Assembly: GCF_023208195.1 (NCBI RefSeq)
Contig: NZ_CP060034.1
Location: forward strand, 372,001 to 436,000
Length of the DNA stretch: 64,000 bases
Origin: Nocardioides sp. InS609-2
GTDB taxonomy: Bacteria; Actinomycetota; Actinomycetes; Propionibacteriales; Nocardioidaceae
Direction of reading: 5' to 3'
A program made the translations under genes and the position numbers. How positions within the stretch are numbered: the first letter of the stretch is position 1; each line of letters opens with the position of its first letter. Shown here piece by piece: positions 7,758-16,181 of the stretch. A model generated the notes under the pieces. The model searched no databases, was not told where the DNA came from, and was given only the letters and a program-made list of their open reading frames with translations.

Positions 7758-8768
7758 ATGCTCTCCGTGCCCCTCCGCACCCGTGAGATCCACCTCGAGT
7801 CCCGGCCCGACGGCTGGCCGACGCCCGACAATTTCAAGCTCGCTGAGGTCGACCTACCCGTGCTCGACGACGGTCAGGTGCTCGTGGCCAACCGCTACAT
7901 GTCGGTCGACCCCTACATGCGCGGGCGCATGAACGACGTGAAGTCGTACGTCGCGCCGTTCCAGATCGACACGCCGCTCGACGGTGGCGCCGTGGGTGAG
8001 GTCATCGCCTCCGCCAGCAACGACGTGGCAGTCGGCGCGACCGTGCTGCACGGCCTCGGATGGCGCGAGCACGCCGTGCTCGACGCCGGCAAGGTCACGG
8101 TCGTCGACACCTCCCTCGCGCCGGAGTCGGCCTACCTCGGCGCGCTCGGCATGACCGGGCTGACCGCCTGGGGCGGGCTGCTGCACGCGGCCCGGTTCAA
8201 GCCCGGTGACGCCGTCTTCGTGTCCGGCGCGGCCGGCGCCGTCGGAGCCGTGGTCGGTCAGATCGCCAAGGCCTCCGGTGCCTCTCGCGTGATCGGCAGT
8301 GCCGGCTCGCCCGAGAAGGTCGCCCGGCTGAAGGAGCTCGGTTTCGATGCCGCCTTCGACTATCACGACGGTCCCGTCTCGGCCAGCCTCAAGAAGGCCG
8401 CGCCCGACGGCATCGACGTCTACTTCGACAACGTGGGTGGCGAGCACCTCGAGGCGGCCCTCTCCTCGCTGAACCTGTACGGCCGGGTGGCCATGTGCGG
8501 AGCCATCTCGCAGTACAACTCCACCGAGCCGAGTCCTGCCCCCCGCAACCTGGCGCTCCTCATCGGCAAGCGACTCAACGTGCGCGGTTTCCTGGTGGGG
8601 GAGTACGCCGACAAGTCGGCCGAGTTCGCTGAGCAGATGGCCGGCTGGCTCGCCGACGGCTCGGTCACGCGGGACGAGACGGTGCGTGAGGGTCTCGACC
8701 AGGCTGCGCAGGCCTTCATCGACCTCCTCGGGGGAGCCAACACCGGCAAGATGCTCGTCAAGCTGTAG
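7758..8768 (+). CDS. MDR-family NADP-dependent oxidoreductase (CurA-like)
   Basis: A 336-aa zinc-free medium-chain reductase of the prostaglandin reductase / CurA type, which reduces alpha,beta-unsaturated carbonyls with NADPH. Visible motifs are YMSVDPYMRGRM near the N-terminus, LGMTGLTAWGGLL, the nucleotide-binding SGAAGAVGAVVGQIAK and DVYFDNVGGEHLEAAL. GGAGG lies before the ATG at 7758; a GTG at 7740 would overlap ohr. Its position just after ohr suggests a role in detoxifying lipid-peroxidation products, which is inference. Confidence 0.85.
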   Translation: MLSVPLRTREIHLESRPDGWPTPDNFKLAEVDLPVLDDGQVLVANRYMSVDPYMRGRMNDVKSYVAPFQIDTPLDGGAVGEVIASASNDVAVGATVLHGLGWREHAVLDAGKVTVVDTSLAPESAYLGALGMTGLTAWGGLLHAARFKPGDAVFVSGAAGAVGAVVGQIAKASGASRVIGSAGSPEKVARLKELGFDAAFDYHDGPVSASLKKAAPDGIDVYFDNVGGEHLEAALSSLNLYGRVAMCGAISQYNSTEPSPAPRNLALLIGKRLNVRGFLVGEYADKSAEFAEQMAGWLADGSVTRDETVREGLDQAAQAFIDLLGGANTGKMLVKL

Positions 8769-8822
8769 GCGCCTGTTCGGAACTGTCCGACGTCGGCCCT
8801 AGGGTGGTCGGGTGATCCGACG

Positions 8823-9065
8823 ATGAGCAAGATGGATGGACTGCGCGCCATGCGCGAGGCCCGCTACGCGGAAGCCGCGAAGGCAGCCAAGCCGTCAGCA
8901 GTCGCCAAGGCGACGAAGAAGCCGGCTCCCAAAGGTGTCGAGGCCAAGCGTCCCGCTGCCACCCCGGAGTCGACCGACTCGCTCCTGTGCGGTCATCGGG
9001 CCATCAGCGGGCGCACCTGCACCCGCGAGCACGGTCACGCGGCCAAGAGCCACCGCTACTCGTAG
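8823..9065 (+). CDS. Small Lys/Ala-rich protein with C-terminal Cys/His motif
   Basis: An 80-aa protein: an Ala/Lys-rich, probably disordered N-terminal half (about residues 15-48) followed by LLCGHRAISGRTCTREHGHAAKSHRY. The spaced C, H, C, H and H residues could bind a metal. The ATG at 8823 lies just downstream of the reductase gene. No function is known. It may be a conserved actinobacterial hypothetical. Confidence 0.55.
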   Translation: MSKMDGLRAMREARYAEAAKAAKPSAVAKATKKPAPKGVEAKRPAATPESTDSLLCGHRAISGRTCTREHGHAAKSHRYS

Positions 9066-9137
9066 GGGTCGGGAGCGGCCTCGTGCGCTGAACTGTTCGC
9101 GTGCGGGACCGGACCCGAGCACCTAGCGTTGCAAGCG

Positions 9138-9851
9138 ATGACCCCTCACCTCTTCGCGCTCTCCTTCGACGCACACGATCCACGCCGACTCGCGCACTTC
9201 TGGGCCGGCGTCCTGGGCCGGGAGACGGCCGACGACGGCGTGACGCTGCTGCCGAGTGACGACACCGAGTTCCGGATCCACTTCCTTCCGACCCAGGAAC
9301 AGAAGGACGGCCCGAACCAGATGCACTTCGATCTGACGAGCACGTCCCTCGAGCACCAGGAACAAACGGTGACGAAGGCGCTCGAACTTGGCGGCCGGCA
9401 CATCGACATCGGTCAGCTCCCCGAGGAGGGCCATGTCGTGCTCGCCGACCCCGAGGGCAACGAGTTCTGCGTCATCGAGCCGGGCAACAACTTCCTTGCT
9501 GACACCGGACTCATCGGAGCGCTGTCGTCCGACGGCTCGCAGGAGGTCGGTTACTTCTGGAGCGAGGCGCTGGGTTGGCCGCTGGTCTGGGACCAGGACG
9601 AGGAGACTGCGATCCAGGCGCCGGGCGGTGGTTCGAAGATCACGTGGGGCGGCCCGCCGGTGAGGCCGAAGACCGGTAGGAACCGGCTGCACTTCGATCT
9701 CGCTCCACCTGCCGACGGTGACCAGCAGGCAGAGGTCGACCGGCTCGTCTCTCTCGGGGCGACTCGCATCGACACCGGTCGGAGCGAGGCCAGCCGGGTG
9801 GCGATGGCCGATCCCGATGGCAATGAGTTCTGTGTCTTGACCCCCCGGTAG
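9138..9851 (+). CDS. VOC family protein, two glyoxalase-like domains
   Basis: A 237-aa protein made of two vicinal-oxygen-chelate modules (about residues 1-115 and 120-237). Each ends in the same strand motif, ADPEGNEFCV in the first half and ADPDGNEFCV in the second. DPRRLAHFWAGVLG is typical of the Glyoxalase_6 type. Both halves carry a paired MHFDL/LHFDL strand. Function is unknown; such proteins may bind or modify small toxins. The ATG at 9138 is preferred over a TTG at 9129. Confidence 0.8.
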   Translation: MTPHLFALSFDAHDPRRLAHFWAGVLGRETADDGVTLLPSDDTEFRIHFLPTQEQKDGPNQMHFDLTSTSLEHQEQTVTKALELGGRHIDIGQLPEEGHVVLADPEGNEFCVIEPGNNFLADTGLIGALSSDGSQEVGYFWSEALGWPLVWDQDEETAIQAPGGGSKITWGGPPVRPKTGRNRLHFDLAPPADGDQQAEVDRLVSLGATRIDTGRSEASRVAMADPDGNEFCVLTPR

Positions 9852-9922
9852 CGAGACCGGCGGCCAGTGAGCGACGTGGCGCGGGGTGACGCTGACCCAT
9901 AGCCGCGGCGTACTTTCCAGCT

Positions 9923-10510
9923 TCAAGCGCCCCGTCGGGCAAGAGCCTCAAGTGCCAGCTCCGCGAGGAGCGTGCCGGCCTGGCTGAAGCGGACTGAGGA
10001 GCAGCAGCGTGTACGCCGCGATGGACTCGTGTCGGTGATGGTGTCGTCAGTGATCATGCGCTCGAGCTCGGCGCGGGTGAACCAGGCCGACCGCATGTCC
10101 TGCTCCTCGAGATCTCGCTGAGGGGTGCCCTGCGTCAGGCCCGTCGCGAGGAAGACCCGGCACCGTTGGCTCAACATGCTGGGCATGACGTCGAGCGTGC
10201 CGAGCGGGGTCAGCGTGCTGGCCGAGAGCCCGGTTTCCTCGCGCAGCTCGCGTGCGGCCAGCGCCGCCGCGTCGACGTCGAGGCTCTGGTCAGCGGTTCC
10301 GGAGGGAAACTCCCAGCGTCGGCCGCCGACCGGGTACCGGTACTGCTCGACGAGATGCAACCGGTCGCCGTCGGACGGGATGATCAGCGCGATGTCCGGG
10401 GTGTCCACCACGCCGTAGATGCCGGTGGATCCGTCCGGGCGACGGATCGCGTCTTCCCGGACCGACATCCACGGGTTGGCGTACATCTGTTTGCTGCCAA
10501 GGGCTTCCAC
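9923..10510 (-). CDS. NUDIX hydrolase with altered C-terminus
   Basis: The first 160 residues are a NUDIX hydrolase of the ADP-ribose pyrophosphatase type: YANPWMSVREDAI, LHLVEQYRYPVGGRRWEFPSGTAD and ARELREETGL. The spacing before RELREETGL is longer than the classical box and lacks the first Glu. After TITD the frame becomes Ser/Arg-rich. The expected continuation (ESIAAYTLLLLS) is in another frame, ending at 9948, which implies a missing base near 10024-10032. The present protein therefore has an unrelated tail of about 35 residues. Confidence 0.75.
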   Translation of the reverse strand: MEALGSKQMYANPWMSVREDAIRRPDGSTGIYGVVDTPDIALIIPSDGDRLHLVEQYRYPVGGRRWEFPSGTADQSLDVDAAALAARELREETGLSASTLTPLGTLDVMPSMLSQRCRVFLATGLTQGTPQRDLEEQDMRSAWFTRAELERMITDDTITDTSPSRRTRCCSSVRFSQAGTLLAELALEALARRGA

Positions 10511-10629
10511 GGCCTTCAGTGTGCCCGGTCGGAGGAGCGGGGGAGCGTGTCATGCGCCGGGTCGCAGTCACGGCTCGGCGAGCCTGGCCTCGTCCCACGT
10601 CCTGTAGATCCAGGTGAAAGGTCCCGACC

Positions 10630-10686
10630 GTGCCGAGCCTGCTCGCGGTGTTCGCTCATCCCGATGACGAGTCGTTGTCGGCGGGC
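10630..10686 (+). pseudogene. PIG-L/LmbE deacetylase N-terminal stub
   Basis: A GTG at 10630 opens a frame giving LLAVFAHPDDESLSAG, the metal-binding start (AHPDDE) of PIG-L family deacetylases such as MshB. Homology stops after about 19 residues and the antitoxin promoter begins. No remainder of the gene was found downstream of the toxin. I take it as a 5' stub left by a deletion or insertion. Confidence 0.5.
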
Positions 10687-10713
10687 GACCATCGGCTGCG
10701 AATCCCAAAGTGG

Positions 10714-10719
10714 TATCAT
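10714..10719 (+). promoter_or_regulatory. -10 element for a leaderless antitoxin transcript
   Basis: TATCAT ends 6 bp before the antitoxin ATG at 10726. A start of transcription 7 bp after this box would fall on the A of the ATG, so the mRNA is probably leaderless. No Shine-Dalgarno sequence is present. Confidence 0.5.
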
Positions 10720-10725
10720 CTCGGT

Positions 10726-10944
10726 ATGTCCACCCAGATAGCGGTCCGCCTGCAGGATGAGCTTGTCGAGTACGTCGACAGTCTGGTGCGTGACGGAGCC
10801 GGGTCGCGTGCCGCTGTCGTGGCGCGGGCGCTGAATCTCTACCAGCAGCAGCTGCGAGGCGAACGGGATGCGCGGATCCTTGAGGAGTCGGGCGACTACC
10901 ACGACTTCGACGAACTGGTTGGCCACTCGTCGATCGACGACTGA
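10726..10944 (+). CDS. MazE-like ribbon-helix-helix antitoxin
   Basis: A 72-aa protein starting MSTQIAVRLQDELVEYVDSL. Its beta strand and helix are typical of RHH antitoxins of MazF/PemK toxins; an acidic C-terminus (DYHDFDELVGHSSIDD) would wrap the toxin. It overlaps the toxin gene by 1 nt. In such pairs the antitoxin represses its own promoter. The start has no ribosome-binding site and is likely leaderless. Confidence 0.75.
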   Translation: MSTQIAVRLQDELVEYVDSLVRDGAGSRAAVVARALNLYQQQLRGERDARILEESGDYHDFDELVGHSSIDD

Positions 10945-11258
10945 TGCGCGACATACACATTGCGCACCTGGACAAGCCTCGCCCAGTCCTGGTGCTGACG
11001 CGCGATCCGGTGCGACCCGCAATGCGCCGCGTGACCGTCGCTCCGATCACCTCGACCGTGAAGGGCCTGAGCACTGAGGTGCCGGTCGGAGCCGCCAACG
11101 GGCTGGACCAGCCGTCCGTCGTGAGCTGCGACAACGTCATCACGATCGACAAGGCTGCGCTGGGACGCCACATCGGATTCCTCTTCGAGCGCCAGGAACG
11201 CGAACTCACGGCGGCGATCATCAACGCATTCGCGCTGCGCACGGACGACATCTCCTGA
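10944..11258 (+). CDS. MazF/PemK-type toxin (mRNA endoribonuclease)
   Basis: A 104-aa protein of the PemK/MazF fold: IHIAHLDKPRPVLVLTRD at the N-terminus, VTVAPITSTVKGLSTEVPV in the middle, and VSCDNVITIDKAALG near the C-terminal third. These match the conserved strands of MazF endoribonucleases, which cleave mRNA at short sequences. It follows the antitoxin with a 1-nt overlap, the usual order. The cleavage specificity cannot be predicted. Confidence 0.85.
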   Translation: MRDIHIAHLDKPRPVLVLTRDPVRPAMRRVTVAPITSTVKGLSTEVPVGAANGLDQPSVVSCDNVITIDKAALGRHIGFLFERQERELTAAIINAFALRTDDIS

Positions 11259-11374
11259 CCGGGCTGGGGAAAGTCCTCGAAGAGGATGTGGCCGACGATG
11301 TCGAGACCGGCCTGGCGGCTCCGTCCCAGGGGCAGACGCGGCAACCATGGCCGCACCACACCAAGGAGACCAGC

Positions 11375-11782
11375 ATGACGAAGTACCTGCTTCTCAAGCA
11401 CTACCGCGGCGCCCCCGAGGGCGTCAACGACGTCCCGATGGACAGGTGGACACCGGGGGAGGTCGAGGACCACATCCAGTACATGAACGACTTCGCCACC
11501 CGGCTCGAGGGCACCGGTGAGTACGTCGACGGCCAGGCGCTCTCGCCCGAGGGCACGTTCGTCCGGTACGACGGGGAGGGCCGACCGCCAGTCACCGACG
11601 GGCCTTTCGCGGAGACCAAGGACCTGATCGCCGGTTGGATGGTGATCGACGTCGACACGTACGACCGCGCGCTCGCGCTCGCCGGCGAGCTGTCGGCCGC
11701 CCCCGGAGCCGGCGGCAAGCCGATCCACGAGTGGCTCGAGGTGCGCCCGTTCCTGACCGCACCGCCGACGATCACCGAGTGA
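11375..11782 (+). CDS. YCII/DGPF-domain protein, ECF42 partner
   Basis: A 135-aa protein of the YCII-related superfamily with the DGPF motif (VTDGPFAETKDLIAGWMVIDVD). AAGGAG lies before the ATG at 11375. The next gene, 33 bp on, is an ECF42-type sigma factor; DGPF proteins are the standard genomic partner and often the target of that group. Biochemical role is unknown. Confidence 0.88.
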   Translation: MTKYLLLKHYRGAPEGVNDVPMDRWTPGEVEDHIQYMNDFATRLEGTGEYVDGQALSPEGTFVRYDGEGRPPVTDGPFAETKDLIAGWMVIDVDTYDRALALAGELSAAPGAGGKPIHEWLEVRPFLTAPPTITE

Positions 11783-11815
11783 CCTGACCGGCAGATCACG
11801 GATAGGACGGACCCG

Positions 11816-12979
11816 GTGATCGACGAACTGCTGCTGCGGGAGCTGACTCCCTCGGTGATCGGCGTCCTCGTGCGTCGCGGAGTCGACTTCGCGACGGCCG
11901 AGGACGCCGCGCAGGAAGCACTCATCCAGGCCGCCCTGACCTGGCAGGACCGGCCGCCGACCGACCCGAAGGGCTGGCTGATCACGGTTGCCTGGCGCAA
12001 GTTCCTGGACGCCCATCGCGCCGAGGCCTCCCGTCGCGACCGGGAGCAGAGGGTCGAGGTCGAGCCGCCGCCCGGACCGACCGAGTCCGCGGATGACACG
12101 TTGCAGCTCTTCTTCCTGTGCGCCCATCCGTCGCTGACCCCTGCCTCCGCGGTGGCCCTCACACTGCGCGCCGTCGGTGGCTTGACGACCCGACAGATCG
12201 CTCAGGCCTACCTCGTGCCGGAGGCGACGATGGCGCAGCGGATCAGCCGGGCCAAACGCACGGTCGGGGGAGTGCGGTTCGAGGAGCCCGGCGACCTGGC
12301 GACGGTGCTGCGGGTGCTCTACCTGGTCTTCAACGAGGGCTACACCGGTGACGTAGACCTGGCGGCCGAGGCGATCCAGCTCACCCGGCAGTTGGCGTCG
12401 ATGACCTATGACGCGGAGGGCGCGGGGCTGCTGGCGTTGATGCTGCTCCACCACGCTCGACGACCGGCGCGGACGCGGCCCGACGGGAGCCTGGTCACCC
12501 TGGGGGAGCAGGACCGATCCCGCTGGGACACGGGGCTCATCGCCGAGGGTGTCGACGTCCTGCAGACAGCGCTGGGTCGTGACCGACTCGGTGAGTTCCA
12601 GGCCCAGGCCGCCATCGCCGCCTTGCATGCCGACGCGCCGCGCGCCGAGGAGACCGACTGGGTGCAGATCGTCGGCTGGTACGACGAGCTGCTCCGGCTC
12701 ACCGGCAGCCCCGTCGTGCAGCTCAACCGGGCCGTCGCGATCGGTCAGGCCGATGGCGCCCGGGCGGGCCTCGCAGCCCTGGCCACCGTGAACCCCGACC
12801 TACCGCGGCACACCGCCGCCGCGGCGTACCTGCACGAGAAGGCTGGTGACCTGCCGACTGCGGCGCGGTTGTACGCCGACGCCGCGCGGTCCGCCCACAA
12901 TCTCGCCGAACGTGACCACCTCACCCGACAAGCGGCGCGGATCAATCACGCGCTGCCGCGCGGAGATGACGGGATCTAG
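11816..12979 (+). CDS. ECF42-type RNA polymerase sigma factor with long C-terminal extension
   Basis: A 387-aa sigma factor with a GTG start. Residues 1-80 form sigma region 2 (EDAAQEALIQAALTW; DPKGWLITVAWRKFLD). Region 4 lies near residues 115-155 (LTTRQIAQAYLVPEATMAQRISRAKR). A TPR-like C-terminal extension of about 220 residues carries the NEGY motif and repeated Ala/Leu helices. ECF42 factors are controlled by this extension rather than by an anti-sigma factor. It lies directly after a DGPF-domain gene. A second such module sits at 42.8-44.4 kb. Confidence 0.9.
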   Translation: MIDELLLRELTPSVIGVLVRRGVDFATAEDAAQEALIQAALTWQDRPPTDPKGWLITVAWRKFLDAHRAEASRRDREQRVEVEPPPGPTESADDTLQLFFLCAHPSLTPASAVALTLRAVGGLTTRQIAQAYLVPEATMAQRISRAKRTVGGVRFEEPGDLATVLRVLYLVFNEGYTGDVDLAAEAIQLTRQLASMTYDAEGAGLLALMLLHHARRPARTRPDGSLVTLGEQDRSRWDTGLIAEGVDVLQTALGRDRLGEFQAQAAIAALHADAPRAEETDWVQIVGWYDELLRLTGSPVVQLNRAVAIGQADGARAGLAALATVNPDLPRHTAAAAYLHEKAGDLPTAARLYADAARSAHNLAERDHLTRQAARINHALPRGDDGI

Positions 12980-13769
12980 GGAACACGTCCGATTGCCATG
13001 AGGTGGTTGCTCATGTCCCGAATCCCCGGAAGATGCCCGGTCTTTCGAGCCAGGGTCAGGGCGGCGCTCAGAAGCTCCGGGTCCTCGCCGTGGATGTGCT
13101 CCAAGGCGAGCCCGGCGACGCCTTCGATGGCACAGAGCTCGACGTCTTCCAAGCCGACATCAAGAAGGTCGGCTTCAAGCTCCTCGGCGGTATGAAAGTG
13201 ACCTGCGGGGAAGCGTCCTCCCGGTGTGGGTGTGCCGTGCTCGAGAAGCGCGATCCATTCCTTGGGGTAGGGATGGGGGATGCCCTCGGCCAGGGTCACG
13301 ACTGCGTGGCGGATGAATCGGGGGATCACGGCAGCGAAGATCAGCCCGTCAGGGTTGACGACGCGCACAGCCTCCCGCAAGCAAGCGCGGCGTTCCTCCT
13401 GTGAGTGCAGGTGGTAGAGCGGCCCGAAGAGCAGTGCCGCATCGAAGGTGTCAGCTTCGAACTCCAACTGGCGAGCGTCGCCGACCTGAGCGGTAAATGT
13501 GCCGTGCCGTTCGGCCCTGATGACCTGCGTCCCCACCGGGTCGATCAGAGTGACGTGATGCCCCGCATCCGCAAGAGCCGCGGCGTGGACACCAGTGGCA
13601 CCACCGATGTCGAGAATCCTCGAATGCGGGGCGATGCGGTCAGTGATGATTTCCTGCGCGCGATGAACTCGAGTGCTCCCTGGGCGGAGCGACTTGTGAG
13701 TCGTGCGGATTCGTCGAACTGGCTGCCGTAGTAGGCCTGAATCGCCTCATCGATCGTCCCTTGTTCCAT
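12976..13769 (-). pseudogene. SAM-dependent methyltransferase, frameshifted
   Basis: An ATG at 13769 starts a protein (MEQGTIDEAIQAYYG) that goes out of frame at a GCGCGC run near 13656-13662. Shifting frame there gives the SAM-binding motif SRILDIGGATGVHAAALAD, then LIDPVGTQVI and GDARQLEFEADTFDAALLFG, and it continues to the stop at 12976. Total length would be about 263 residues, normal for a class I methyltransferase. The lesion looks like a 2-bp gain in a GC repeat. No other damage is seen. Confidence 0.75.
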
Positions 13770-13837
13770 GCCCGGAGCGTAGATGCCGCGAATGCGACTC
13801 GGGGGACCACGACACCCCTATTGTCCGTGGTTGGACG

Positions 13838-14039
13838 CTAGTTCCCGGCGGCCGTAGAGAACTCCTCGAAGCCCGACGGCGTCGTAATCTGCAGGATGTG
13901 CAACGGCTCCTCGGGGCCAACGAGGAAGGTGCGCGGCGGGCCGAAGGGGAGGAGCACAAAGCTGCCCGGCCCGGCGGCGAGTTCCGGCCGCCTGACGACG
14001 TACGGGGCGACTCGATTGACGAAGACTCCTTGGTCGGCA
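13838..14039 (-). pseudogene. Cupin-domain protein, C-terminal fragment
   Basis: In one frame this strand encodes ADQGVFVNRVAPYVV, then GSFVLLPFGPPRTFLVGPEE and LHILQITTPSGFEEF, stopping at TAG 13838. That is the C-terminal half of a small cupin protein (pro/His-rich strand plus the TPxGFE motif). The upstream half is absent; instead a flavin reductase fragment abuts it near 14040. No start codon with a ribosome-binding site is visible. Confidence 0.55.
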
Positions 14040-14513
14040 TGATGTATCGATCGGATCCGGGGATCAGTAAGTCAGGGTCGATGTGGGAGCGCAGGATGCC
14101 GATCTCAACAGCTGCCACGCCGGAGTCGGCGTCACCGACGTCGTGGATTGCCTCAACTCGTCCCTCTAGATGAATCTGGAACTCGCGATCGCGCGGCGGG
14201 CTCACAACATGTGACTCGATTGCGGTGAGGCCGGCCACGTCGAACTTGTCTCTCGCGAACACATATCCCTTGGCGGCCTTGTGAGGCTGAACGACCGGGG
14301 TTCCGGTGTGTGAAGATTGAGGGTGGTCCGCGAGGTGGTGTCCAGTCCGAGCATGCAGCTTTTGCCGAGCCACCACGCCGAAGACATCGGCGCCAGATTG
14401 GGCGTCCCGTCTTCGTTCAGTGTGCTGATGAGAATCACTGGCGTGCCGTAATAGTTGACTCTCGGCTCGAAGGTGCGGTGGGTGCGCCAGGGGAGCGGTG
14501 AGCCTCGGCGCAA
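14040..14513 (-). pseudogene. Flavin reductase-family protein, frameshifted and truncated
   Basis: The N-terminal frame encodes NYYGTPVILISTLNEDGTPN and then LAPMSSAWWLG, typical of FMN-binding flavin reductase-like proteins. Near 14305 the homologous frame shifts to one giving AAKGYVFARDKFDVAGLTAI and SHIDPDLLIPGSDRYI. The C-terminus expected after DRYI is missing and a cupin fragment follows. At least one frameshift and one deletion are needed to explain it. Confidence 0.6.
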
Positions 14514-14556
14514 CAGGTCGAGGGGTCAAGCCTCCACCACCGGCTGCCGACAAGGG

Positions 14557-15210
14557 TCAGCCGGCGTCCCAGGGCAGGGCGATGTCGGGCGCTACCGCCT
14601 GCTGGAGTCGTTGCTGGGCAGCAGCGCGGGCGTGCGCGTAGCACTGCTCGTCGTCGAGCAGGGATCCGACGTTCGCCGCGTCCAGGACGGCCTGGAGCTC
14701 GAAGGCGAGTTGTTGAACGTCGAGGGCGGGAAGCAGTTCGCCGAGCAACCTTGCGTCGTCGAGGGTCTGCCCAAGCAGGGACATCCACTCGCGATGGGCC
14801 GCCACGAGCGCATCGCGGACGGCTCCTGGTCGCCCGCCGAACTCCAGGCTCGCCCGCGCAAAGAAGCAGCCGCCGCGGAATATGCGTGCCTGGGAGTAGG
14901 CGATCCACGACTCACTGAGGGCCCACACGCGTGCCAGCCCTGGAGGCACCCGCATGGCTGGCGCCACAACAGCGTCGGCGTAGATCGCCCGAGCGGCCCT
15001 GATGGTGGCGAGCTGGAGTTCCTCCTTGGCGCCGAAGCGAGCAAACAGGCCGCTCTTGCTGATCGACAGGTCGGTGGCCAGCTGTCCGATTGAGATGCCG
15101 TCCAGGCCGTGCAACGAGGCAACCTGCACAGCCCGGGCCAGCACCGCGCGCCGGGTTTCACTGCCCCGCCGCAGGCGGCCGTCCGTCTCGTCGAGCGCGG
15201 TCTCGTCCAT
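14557..15210 (-). CDS. TetR-family regulator
   Basis: A 217-aa protein with an N-terminal TetR helix-turn-helix (residues about 18-65: ETRRAVLARAVQVASLHG, ISIGQLATDLSISKSGLFARFGAKEEL) and a C-terminal ligand-binding region. The ATG at 15210 is chosen over a farther upstream codon because the HTH alignment begins there. It is divergent from the hydrolase-GNAT operon with 65 bp between starts, which it probably controls through an inverted repeat there. Confidence 0.88.
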   Translation of the reverse strand: MDETALDETDGRLRRGSETRRAVLARAVQVASLHGLDGISIGQLATDLSISKSGLFARFGAKEELQLATIRAARAIYADAVVAPAMRVPPGLARVWALSESWIAYSQARIFRGGCFFARASLEFGGRPGAVRDALVAAHREWMSLLGQTLDDARLLGELLPALDVQQLAFELQAVLDAANVGSLLDDEQCYAHARAAAQQRLQQAVAPDIALPWDAG

Positions 15211-15247
15211 GGACTCGACACTAGCAAGAAGAAGACTTGACATCTCT

Positions 15248-15270
15248 AACTAACAGTACGATCGTTCGTT
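15248..15270. promoter_or_regulatory. Probable TetR operator
   Basis: AACTAAC and GTTCGTT form an imperfect inverted repeat (9-nt spacer containing ACGATC) midway between the divergent TetR and hydrolase starts. The TTGACA at 15237-15242 could be a -35 box for the plus-strand operon. Confidence 0.45.
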
Positions 15271-15275
15271 CTCTT

Positions 15276-16181
15276 ATGACTCAACTCGAGACTGCTCCAG
15301 TCCCTCCGATCCCGGCCGGGCCCACGAGCATGACCAGCCGCACGGTCCGCCACGCCATCAACACCACAGCGCGGGTCTCGCCAAGCCTCGCCGGACGGAT
15401 GACGTTCGAACTGTGGCGCCGGCCGCTGGCCCGCGGGCCGGTGCGTCCCGCGGAGCGGCTTGTTCACGAGTCGGCCGACGTGGGTGAGCTGGTACACCGT
15501 GGCCGGACTGTGGTGACCTACACGTGGGGCGACGGCCGACGCCCCGTCCTGCTGGTGCACGGCTGGCGAGCTCGGGCCTCGCGCTATGCGCTCCTTGTCA
15601 CCGCACTAGTGGAGGCCGGCTACAGCCCGGTCTCCTACGACGCGCCTGGCCACGGTGGCTCCGCGGGTCGCGCGGTGACGATCCTCGACCACGAGGCGAT
15701 CATGCGCGGGCTGGCCGAGCGTCACGGTCCTTTCGATGCGGTGGTCGGACACTCACTCGGGGCGTTGTTCACCCTCTATGCCGTGCGCCAAGGGGGCCTG
15801 TCGCCAGCCCGGGTGGTGGCGGTCAGCGGAATGGGCGAGTTCGGCTACCTCGTCGACGCATTCTGCGACGGCTTGAGGTTGAGCCGCGTGGTGGCCACTG
15901 GGCTGCGACGCTCGATCGAACGCTCACTCTTCGACGGTGACGCCGAGATCTGGCGCCGTTTCTCCGTGGACAGCCCCGCCGACTGCGACCTGTTAGTGGT
16001 CCACGACTCCGACGACGCGGTGGTGAGCCCCGCACAGGCGAGGGTGATCACCCGGACCTACGGCCGGCGGGCGACGTACGTCGAGACGGCGGGGCTAGGG
16101 CACAGCCGCATCCTCGACTCCCCGTCGGTGGTCCAGGCGGTGGTCAACTTCATCGGCCGGGAGGGCCGCGCAGATGACTAG
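15276..16181 (+). CDS. Alpha/beta hydrolase
   Basis: A 301-aa serine hydrolase: oxyanion strand VLLVHGWRARASRY (about residue 92), nucleophile elbow GHSLG with Ser160, acid in VVHDSDDAVV and likely His in GLGHSRIL. The substrate is unknown. The ATG at 15276 follows the putative operator. It overlaps the GNAT gene by 8 nt and is divergent from a TetR gene, a common layout for inducible esterase/lipase-like hydrolases. Confidence 0.85.
   Translation: MTQLETAPVPPIPAGPTSMTSRTVRHAINTTARVSPSLAGRMTFELWRRPLARGPVRPAERLVHESADVGELVHRGRTVVTYTWGDGRRPVLLVHGWRARASRYALLVTALVEAGYSPVSYDAPGHGGSAGRAVTILDHEAIMRGLAERHGPFDAVVGHSLGALFTLYAVRQGGLSPARVVAVSGMGEFGYLVDAFCDGLRLSRVVATGLRRSIERSLFDGDAEIWRRFSVDSPADCDLLVVHDSDDAVVSPAQARVITRTYGRRATYVETAGLGHSRILDSPSVVQAVVNFIGREGRADD

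Noticed and set aside
10568..12628. Minus-strand frame of 686 codons
   Set aside because: Shadow of the toxin-antitoxin, DGPF and sigma factor genes on the plus strand; composition typical of high-GC antisense frames.
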